DNA of 64,000 bases from Piscicola geometra (taxonomy: Eukaryota > Annelida > Clitellata > Hirudinida > Piscicolidae), in contig OX030961.1 of the NCBI GenBank assembly GCA_943735955.1, positions 967,501 through 1,031,500 on the forward strand, written 5' to 3'. The notes under the pieces are model-generated. The model saw only the letters and a list, made by a program, of their open reading frames with translations. It had not been told where the DNA came from and searched no databases. A program made the position numbers and the translations under genes. Shown here in pieces: positions 1 through 13,332 of this stretch. How positions within the stretch are numbered: the stretch's first letter is position 1; every line of letters starts with the position of its first letter.

Positions 1-83
1 CGGCTGGTTGATGCTAAAAATGTAATCCAAGTGCAATACGAAAAGAAAATTCTTGGATTCAGCAATGAGTGAGCGCTTCAACG

Positions 84-625
84 AGAAAGCTCGTGATGCC
101 GACTGCTGCAGGGAAAGCTCTATGATGCCAACTGCTGCAGTGAAAGCTCGTGATGCCGACTGCTGCAGTGAAAGCTCGTGATGCCGACTGCTGCAGTGAA
201 AGCTCGTGATGCCAACTGCTGCAGTGAAAGCTCGTGATGCCGACTGCTGCAGTGAAAGCTCGTGATGCCAACTGCTGCAGTGAAAGCTCGTGATGCCGAC
301 TGCTGCAGTGAAAGCTCGTGATGCCGACTGCTGCAGTGAAAGCTCGTGATGCCAACTGCTGCAGTGAAAGCTCGTGATGCCGACTGCTGCAGTGAAAGCT
401 CGTGATGCCAACTGCTGCAGTGAAAGCTCGTGATGCCGACTGCTGCAGTGAAAGCTCGTGATGCCAACTGCTGCAGTGAAAGCTCGTGATGCCAACTGCT
501 GCAGTGAAAGCTCGTGATGCCGACTGCTGCAGTGAAAGCTCGTGATGCCGACTGCTGCAGTGAAAGCTCTATGATGCCGACTGCTGCAGTGAAAGCTCTA
601 TGATGCCAACTGCTGCAGTGAAAGA
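84..625. repeat. 28-bp minisatellite
   Basis: About 19 head-to-tail copies of a 28-bp unit centred on CTGCTGCAGTGAAAGCTC. Copies differ mainly at two places: CCGAC versus CCAAC, and GCTCGTGATG versus GCTCTATGATG. The first difference is a CpG/CpA alternation. Open frames across it on both strands follow from the repeat and are not genes. Confidence 0.93.
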
Positions 626-689
626 TCTTACTCTATCGTCTTTGTGGATTCAACGTCATTCTAGTGCATACAACAGTGATTATAATTTT

Positions 690-815
690 GAAAGATGCAT
701 GCAACAATGTGCAAAATGTAGAAAGATGCACACAACAGTGTGCACAATGTAGAAAGATGCACACAACAGTGTGTACAATGTTGAAAGATGCACACAACAG
801 TGTGTACAATGTTAA
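690..815. repeat. 31-bp minisatellite, about 4 copies
   Basis: Four imperfect copies of a 31-bp unit built on GAAAGATGCACACAACAGTG followed by a GTGTACAATGT-type segment. It lies about 65 bp after the 28-bp array and is unrelated to it in sequence. Confidence 0.85.
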
Positions 816-1019
816 TGATGTGTCTTGGTCCTTGTTGCATATGTACCATGGCTGTTAGAATTCTTCTTAGATTTTTATTTTAAACCGATAAGCCTAGATT
901 CGCCTGTAGCACGTCATTTTAAAACATAGTTGATAAAAGTTAACATCACAAAATTATTTTGTTAGTCATAAAAGCATCAACTTTTCCAGATTTATTTAGA
1001 TTTTGTCACACACAAAACT

Positions 1020-1150
1020 TCCTGAGCATTATTGTGCTTTTCTATCTCACTATGTGAGCATAAACAAAAAAGCCCATACAAATATAAGAAACATGAATGA
1101 GGCAACAAGCAACCATACACTCAAAAGACAATCTTACTTTCGCTCCGAAA
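1020..1150 (+). repeat. Dispersed ~130-bp repeat, copy 1
   Basis: This stretch (from CCTGAGCATTATTGTGC to about CGCTCCGAAAC) recurs with few differences at 6748-6882. In both places the 3' end runs into CCACA-type repeats. Identity is unknown; it behaves like a mobile element body or the edge of a segmental duplication. Confidence 0.8.
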
Positions 1151-1204
1151 CAATGCACTTCAATAATGCTGCCCCTCCCACAACAAACTAAACTACGCCT
1201 AAAC

Positions 1205-2790
1205 ACACCACACCACACTACATTTCATCACACCACACTTCATCGCACCACACCAAACCACACCACACCACACTTCACCACACCACACTACACCTCACCA
1301 CACCACACCATACTACACCACACCTCACCACACCACGCCACACCACACTACACCACACCACCTTTCCACCACACAACACCACACCACACTACACCACACC
1401 ACACCATACTACACCACACCACACCACACCTCACTACACCAAACCACACCATGCCACACCACACCACCTATCCACCACACCACATCACACCACACCAGAC
1501 TACACCATACCACACCACACTTCACCACTCCACACCACCTTTACACCACAACACTACACACCTCATTACACCACACCACACCTCACCACATCACACCTCA
1601 CCACACCACACCACCTTTCCACCACACCACACGACACCACACCACACCACACCACACCATACCACACCACACCACACCACATCACACTACACCACACCAC
1701 ACCACACCACACTACACCACACCACACCTCACCACACCAAACCACACCATGCCACACCACACCACCTATCTACCACACCACACCACATCACACCACACTA
1801 CACCAGACTACACCATACCACACCACACTTCACCACTCCACACCACCTTTACACCACAACACTACACACCTCATTACACCACACCACACCTCACCACATC
1901 CCACCTCACCACACCACACCATCTTTTCACCACACCACATCACACCACACCACACCACACCACACTACACCATGCCACACCACACTACACCATGCCACAC
2001 CATACCACACCACACTACACTACACCACACCACGCCACACCACACTACACCACACCACACCACCTTCCCACCACCTTCCCCCCACCTTCCCACCACCTTC
2101 CCACCACCTTCCCACCACACTTCACCACACCTCACCATCTTTCCAACACACCACACCACACCTCACAACACCTCACCATTTTTCTACCACACTACACCAC
2201 ACCTCACAACACCTCACCACCTTTCCACCACACTACACCACACCACATTATACCACACCACACTACACCACACCACACTACACCACGCCACACTACACCA
2301 CACTTTACTTCACCACACCACACCACACCACACTACACCACACAACACCACACCACCACAATACACCACACCAAACTACACCACACCAAACCAGACTTTA
2401 ATACACTACACTAGACTACCTTACACTTCATCACACCACACTACACCACACCACACTACACCACACTACACCACACCACACTACACCACACCACACCACA
2501 TCACACTACACCACATCACACCACATCAAACCAAAAAAAAACAACACCACACCACATCACACCTCACCACACCAAACCAAACCACACCACAACACACCTC
2601 ACCACACCACACCTCACCACACCACATCACACCTCACCACACCACACCACACCACACCACACCACACTTCACCACATCTCACCACACCACACCACACCAC
2701 ACTTCACCACATCACATCACTACACTACACTAGACCACCCTACGCCACACTACACTTCATCACACCACACTACACCACACCACACCACAC
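1205..2790. repeat. Degenerate CCACA pentanucleotide array, ~1.6 kb
   Basis: The plus strand is almost pure A/C/T with the pentamer CCACA (ACCAC) repeated, interrupted by CTACA, CTTCA, CCTCA and a small CCTTCCCACCA cluster near 2065-2120. Blocks inside it are themselves duplicated, for example around 1440-1620 and 1745-1920. Open frames rich in His, Thr and Pro read through it because it lacks G and stop-forming triplets. Confidence 0.92.
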
Positions 2791-5617
2791 TCAAGCACTT
2801 CCAAATGTCTCTAATAGTCTCTAATAACTTCGTGTCTCCTGTGGCAGTAACTTGACTTTAGCAAGAAGTCTCAGCTTCTATCTAATGCCACACGATTATG
2901 TTTTACTAATGATTAAATGTCCATTCGATTACTTTTTGCTACTTTGTGCATTTGTGTATGTGTTTGTCATTGTGTGCACGTGTATGTGTTTGTGTGCGTA
3001 ATTTCTGATGCTGGCACATTTATGGAAGACTCTGACGTTGATTCTCGACGCATTGGACGTCAAGACAACACCAAAGAAGCATCAACAAGAATGCCCAAGC
3101 CGTGAAAAAGTCGAAAAGGTTGAAAAGGTCGAAAAGGTTGAAAAGGTTGTTGTACAAGACTGAGGTGTTGAGTTGCCCAATTAGTGGAGATTCATTTGAA
3201 GGCTTTTGCAAGTTTTCTGCTTAAGAGGGAAGCTAAATAGGCCAAACGAGTCAATGTGAGCAGGTTGAGGAAGGCACAAGTCAATCCTAGGATGGCAACG
3301 GGCCAATTCTCATAATCCGGGTACCCGTTTCCTTTTCTAACTAATAAAAAAACCTCCGAACCAGCCATCTAATCTTTTCAAACTCACTGCAACGTAGCAT
3401 TCATTGATGATTGACAGAGCCAGAGTGCATGGAGACATCAAGACATTCAACAGATGGTCCATCCAAAAGATGGTCCATTCAAAAGATGGTCCATTCAACA
3501 GATGGTCCATTCAACAAATGGTCCATTCAACAGGTGGTCCATTCAACAGATGGTCCATTCAACAGATGGTCCATTCAAAAGATGGTCCATTCAAAAGATG
3601 GTCTATTCCACAGATGGTCCATTAAACGATGGTCCATTCATGAAGCATCATTCCTTCGTTACCGGTGCTGGAGGACTAATGGTGGGTATTGAGCACCCAG
3701 CGTATTCCATTTCAAATACAACTACTGATACGGCATTCGTTTCCTAATGATTGCTTTTATTATTTCGCTTTCAATTTTATGTTTACACTTCACGGCTTGT
3801 GTGTGTATTTGTGATTTGTGTTTTCGTGACCCCGTTACTGGTGCTCGTTCAAGCATGCTTTCCTGGCATTGCACATCGTCTCTCGAGCATCTTGCGAAGG
3901 GTCTGCATCGGCCAGCGTCCACCACTGCCTATTGAGTAGAGAAGTGCGTGAGTATCCGATTCATTTTCGAGTTCGTTTACCGATACCCGAGTCTTGAGTT
4001 GTGCAGCCGTTGTCCTTCCTACTGAAGTCATCTGCTGGAGAGGCCTAAAAATTTCCCTCTTAGTATTCTGATCTTACATTCACCAGTATGTTTGTCTCAA
4101 GACTTCTAGCCATAGATTTAGAAGTGAATATTTTGAAGCTTGTTTTGTTTTGAAATATTTTGAAAACCCTGTAGGGGGGATTTGTCGTGCCACTGTGTAT
4201 GTCGAACATCCAGCAAATGAAGTGTTGCCTCTTTCAAATAGATTAAAGCAATTGAACTCAATTAAAATAGACTCTGTTTGAAGAGTTTATGATGCCATTC
4301 ACGTTTCTATACAAGTATTATAAAAATGAGTATTTAATGAAGTGAAAACTGTTGAAAATGAGTGCGTTCCAGCAAGAGGAATATTTTATGAAGCCGCATT
4401 CACCATGGAAAGCGTTTTCTTTTGTCACAGAATTGTTTAACAAACTTACAAAGAAAAAGCAAGGACTGCAGTTCACCAGCATATTATTACGAATAGTTTT
4501 TGCATTTACTTGTCAATTTGAAAACATTCAAATAGCAGCAGTAGTCACAAGCATTATTTCTTAAAAAATAGATCTTCTGGTCCTGTCGCTTTTGTTTGCA
4601 TCGTGTTGAGGCTATATTCTCTCGGAATCATTATCTTCATCGATTTTCCCATCATCCTTATCAAGATTTGTTCGCATAATAAGGCGTGCATCCACACATA
4701 TTATAATGTAATTTAATGTAGTAAGTATTATATAATGCCATTTAATGGAGTAAGTATTACATAATGTAATGTAATTTAATTCGACCTACTAAGCTGCCTA
4801 TGTGTCAATACCTCCGCTGCCTGCTAGGCACACTTCCTCTTCGTAAGTATAAACATTATCCACTTCTAGCTTATATTGAAACTACGCTACACCACAATAC
4901 ACTAGACTACATTCCACTACATCACATTCCACTGAATTAAACTAGAAATTATACCACATAACATTATAGCAATCGCAAACTTCCACTCAACGCTTCCTAA
5001 GGCGTTTCTTGGCGCCGTTGAACGTGTTAGTTGGCCTTCGAAGCACCTCGCTAGCTCTTTTGTGACGTCGTTGCGATCATTAAAGCGTGTCAAAACTGTT
5101 TCGAGTGTTTCTTGACGGAGAAGTCAGTAAAAGAACGAGTACACTGCAGACTTGTCGACCGTTTGCCGTTCAAAAAAAGGGGATGAGAACTGCTTCCAAG
5201 GCAGGAGAACTCTCAGTATCTTCGAGTCGTTTGACTTGACGCAACAACATCTTTTCGCAAGGATCCCAGTCGAAAAGCATTGAAATTCATTTCGAAGCTC
5301 TTTAAATAAACAGACAAGAGTTTTTACATCTTGGGAACAACACATTGTCAAGGAGTGAATACGTTTGCAAAAGTAGAAAGCACGGTGGTCAATCGTGACT
5401 ATGAGCGTGCTGTTAATCCCCCACACTTTAATGGCGCACAAATGGACGCGCCTCATGCCAGTGGAGGAGAGTGAGTGGGGCTTGGTGGAAGACGTGGCTG
5501 GACACTAAAAGGCTGGAGAATCTCATAAAATATTTATACAATTGTTCCAGGTCTAAAAATACATTTAAAAAATGTTACGATGGGAAATTGAAATCAAATC
5601 AAAAATAACTTCCGCTT
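2791..5617. other. Unassigned region
   Basis: No gene is recognised here. It holds a short GAAAAGGTT-type repeat near 3105-3150, the 16-bp array at 3435-3640, an AT-rich stretch near 4690-4780 with repeated TAATGTAATTTAATG-like segments, and a 110-codon minus-strand open frame at 5124-5456. That frame (Cys-rich, MRRVHLC start) matches no family I know, and no splice context supports it. Confidence 0.5.
3435..3640. repeat. 16-bp minisatellite (CAACAGATGGTCCATT)
   Basis: About 12 copies of CAACAGATGGTCCATT or the variant CAAAAGATGGTCCATT. All three plus-strand frames are open through it, which gives repeated VHSTDGPFNRWS-type peptides; these are repeat artefacts. Confidence 0.9.
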
Positions 5618-8935
<3,318 letters not shown>

Positions 8936-9661
8936 TTTTCGTTTGTCTTGTAATTGAAGTATTTTAGAATTTAACCGTTAAATTATTTAACCTAAATATA
9001 ATGTCATTTTTTCAGCTTAGAATAAAATACATTTTTAGGAAAAACAAGAAGTAAAATTATAAATTTACATCTTACAGTTAAATCATTATAATATAATGAT
9101 TATATGAAAGATACACTAGAAACCTAACCTAACTAAGTAACTGTGAAAAAATTTTGCTTAAAAAAAGTTTGAATGAGAAGACTCATTAAAATTTAATGAT
9201 TAAATAGATACGAATCATATGATTTTAAATTTATCAAGTTTTAGAAGATTTAATGGTTTAAAAGTTATCAAAAATATTCTAACAATTATAAACCTTGAAA
9301 CAAGTTATCAAAAATAATTTTAACATTAATGTATTCAAGTAAAACTAATTTAAATTAAATATAATATTTTTTAAATTTTAGTTCACTTTTTTGAGGTCTT
9401 GGAATTGACTTCCAAAAGTAGCAGGAATTGGTTTGTCTAAAATTTAATCTAAATATATAGACTCTAAATATTCTAACTAATATAAAGGAACCTGTTTATT
9501 TAATTTTGTTTAAATACTAAGTTTTATTATATGATAACCATGATCTCAAGTTGGTATCATTTTTTACTATAAAATGTAATATATAAAAAAATCATTTCTA
9601 ATATAATTTTTTTGAAGCTTAAAAATCAAATTTTCAAAAAATATTTAAAACGCAAAAACAG
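8936..9661. other. AT-rich intergenic region between SLC38 and TSFM
   Basis: Very AT-rich, with no long open frame. It should contain the 5' ends of both divergent genes and the unseen first exon of TSFM. I see no confident TATA box or CpG-rich core. Confidence 0.6.
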
Positions 9662-12600
9662 TTCGACCTCACCCACTGGGACACTTTCTGGTCAGGAGCT
9701 TGCACACTTCTACTCGTCTGCTGGACAAGGAGCTTTTGAGCAAGTTGCGCAAGAAGACTGGTTTTTCGTTTGTCAACTGCAAGAAGGCTCTCCAACAGTT
9801 CAACAACGACTTGCTGCAGGTTCCCGTGCAGGCTGATGCACTTCATTCCTGCTGCATGATGACGATCTCTTCAAGAAGCCTGGACATGCCTTCATAATGT
9901 ATTCATTGATTAAATCTAATGTATCTCTTCTGCAGGCAGAGGCGTGGCTGAGACAGGAAGCGGAGAATGAGGGGTGGCACAAGAGCTTGAAGCTGCAGCA
10001 CCGCGGCATGTCCCAAGGCCTCATCGGCTTCAAACAGCACAAGAACATGGGCTTCAAACAGCACAAGAACATGGCTTCCATTGTCGAGGTGGCACCATCC
10101 ATTCTAACTACATTTATCCATCCTGTCATTATGTTATAGAACACAATACAATAATCATTATTATAGTGGCGTATAACCCGAATGGGCCTCCAGGTCACTT
10201 AGGCTGCATATTTTCATTTGCACCTTTGGGTTACTAGGGCATCGGTAGGACTCGAACCTAGGACCTTTCATTATTGGTCAAGCCGAGAGTCGTCACACTC
10301 TCAACTACCGTTCACCCAACTAGAATTAAACCAAACGAGCTACAAGACCACTCGGTTATGAATGATAATACAACTTCATAGGTAACAATGAAAATATTCG
10401 AAAAAAGTATTCAACAAATTAAACAAATAATTCTTCATTACTAGTAATAAAAACTTCATCAGCACCCACCATCACCCCATCACCATCATTCAGCACACAT
10501 CATGAGCACTTCTTGCACCACTCCAGCACGAAGCACTGCCTCACAAAAGCATCTTTTTTGTCTGCTTCATTGCACTCATCGGTTTAGTTTGGAAATCGTA
10601 CTCATAATTTATGCAAATGAGATTAACGATTGACATAGACAAATTTCCAATTTTTAAATCGCTGTATGGTAATAAAACGGTATTGCTAACAGGCAAAATA
10701 AAATACTTTAAATTACAAAGATTTTTTCTCATATTAGTTTAGTTAAGAGAGTTGAAAACCACGCATAATTTTTATGTGAATAATTTTAATTTTAATGTGA
10801 ACAGATTTGACATTACTGAGTAAAATTATTATTAATTACTCAAAAAATTATTCATAAAAGAAGTAAAGAAGCCTTATTCATTGTTCATTTTACGATATAT
10901 CTCGCCTCAGATAGTTTCCCGAAATATATACCAGATTTGACATTACTGAGTAAAATTATTATTTATTAATCAAAAAATTATTCGTAAAAGAAGTAAAGAA
11001 GCCTCATTTATTGTTTATTTTACGATATATCTCGACTCAGATAGTTTGCCGAAATATATATCGTGAACTATCATATAACTTTAAAAAAATATGTAAAAAA
11101 AGAAGTAAAAGAAGCCTCAGTTATTGTTCATTTTACGATATATCTCGCCTCGGATAGTTTGCCGAAATCTAATATAATATGGCCGCTTCTTGTTATTGTT
11201 AGAAACCAACAATCAGATGATTCAAGAAATAAATAAACATTGCCATCAGCTGTTTTTATATTGCTCTGTCTATGCTTCCGAGTACGATTTCCAAAGTATC
11301 CCGCACTCATCGTCCTAGTCCCGCTGACGTGCCTCGCTCAGGTCTCTGCAGCTCTCTTTCCACTTGCCAAGCAGTCTTTAGGCTTTCCCTCCCACTTGTA
11401 GCACATGGCAGAGTCTGGCTTGAGCTGCAGTCGACGTTGCCGACACACACAAAGGGAATTTTTTTTTTCAAAAATAAAACGATATTAAAATAGAAATACT
11501 AGATTTTCAAACAAACTAAAAATGAGAAAATAAGTGATTAAAGTAAAAAAATTTTTAATTTAAATCATTTTTTTAGCTTTATAAAAATTTGAATATTTTT
11601 TCTAAATTTTTGAAGCAAAACCAACCACCACATTTGAGACTTTAACATTCAAAGCCATACATTGATACATTGTATGAACGGTGTGATGCATTTAGACTAT
11701 GATCAAAATTTTTTAATGGATTAAAATTTTCAAATGCGTTAAAAAAATTTTAATGCGTTACATTTTTTACAAATATGTTACATTTTTTTACAAATATGTT
11801 ACATTTTTTTACAAATATGTTACATTTTTTTACAAATATGTTACATTTTTTTACAAATATGTTACATTTTTTTACAAATATGTTACATTTTTTTACAAAT
11901 ATGTTACATTTTTTTACAAATATGTTACATTTTTGTTTATTTAAATTTTTGTTAAATGCGTTAAAATTTTTTGAATGATTTAAAGAATTTTTGAATAAGT
12001 TAAATTTTTTTTGAATAAGTTAAATTTTTTTTGAATAAGTTAAATTTTTTTGAATAAGCTAAAAATTTTTTGAATAAGTTAAATTTTTTTTTGAATAAGT
12101 TAAATTTGTTTGGAATAAATTAATTTTTAAAAAAAATGAGTTACAAATTTGTAAATAGGTTAAAAAATTGTGAATAAGTTACAACTTTTTTGAATAAGTT
12201 AACTTTTTTAAAAATATGTTAAACATTTTAACGGCGTTAAACAAAATTAACAGCGTTAATCTAATTCTGTTTTCAACACGAAGCCAGTGGAGCTCCTTGA
12301 GAACAGGGCTGATGTGATCATACTTTCTAGCACCTGCTATGAGCCTAGCTGTAGTGTTGATTATAGACTGAATTTTCTGCAGCTGCGTCATTGGCAACCC
12401 AGTAAGAATGATATTGCAATAGTCAATTCGACTGAGAACCAAAGCAGAAGCCAATGTTCTCAGTGAGTCCTTGGTCAATAACCATCTTATGGATCGTATT
12501 TGGCGTAAAGAAGCAAAGCAGATTTGAGTCATCTTGTTGATGTGTGTCGTCATGGTGTTTGTCGAGATAAACTCATAGGTTTCTGACACTTTCAGAAGGG

Positions 12601-13301
12601 ATTATCTCGTTCTGACAAATGCGACTGGATCTTTGGGAGTGTGAGCAGAGTTTCGACGGGATGAGAGCCAGATAACTTCAGTTTTGCTGTAGTTAAGTTT
12701 CAGTTGATTGGCACCCATCCAAGCAGCAATTTCATCAATGCATGATGAAACCCTTTCTTGCAGGTCAGCCTGATGACCTTTAATGCAATGACCGTAAATC
12801 TGGGTGTCATCAGCATACTGATGAAAAGCAAGCTCATGTCTAGCTGCTATTCTTTCCAAATCTCCAGTGTACAACGAGAACAGTAAAGAACCAAGGACTG
12901 AACCTTGGGGGACTCCTACAGTGGAAACCGACGTGGTCGATTTTGTCCCATCTCAGCCGATTTGAAAACATCTGTCTCTCATAGATCAAGCAAAACTAAC
13001 AATGTAAGCTTACCGTCATCTGCTGCTCTAAGGATGTCTGAAAAGACTTTGGTAATAGCAGTTTCTGTCGAATGATGACGACGCTATGCTGACTGTGAAA
13101 GGAGAAAAAGATGAGATTCTGTGAGGTAGTTGACTACTCTGTGAAGAACTAATCTTTCCAATAGTTTGGACAACACCCTCTTTGATGGAGAAAGATCCAG
13201 ATTTCACTCATTTTGTTTAAACTAATAGATTTTTTATTTAATTCTAAAAGCAAAAAAACATTTATAAATTTGGAATTATTTACAAAATAATGAAATGTTT
13301 C

Positions 13302-13332
<31 letters not shown>

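Noticed and set aside
84..625. CRISPR array
   Set aside because: Units abut with no unique spacers and the genome is eukaryotic.
1097..2733. A 434-codon His/Thr/Pro frame and its neighbours
   Set aside because: Reads through the CCACA array, which lacks the letters to make stop codons; no recognisable protein.
5124..5456. A 110-codon minus-strand gene
   Set aside because: No recognised domain, no Cys pattern I know, no splice or poly(A) support; length is within chance expectation.
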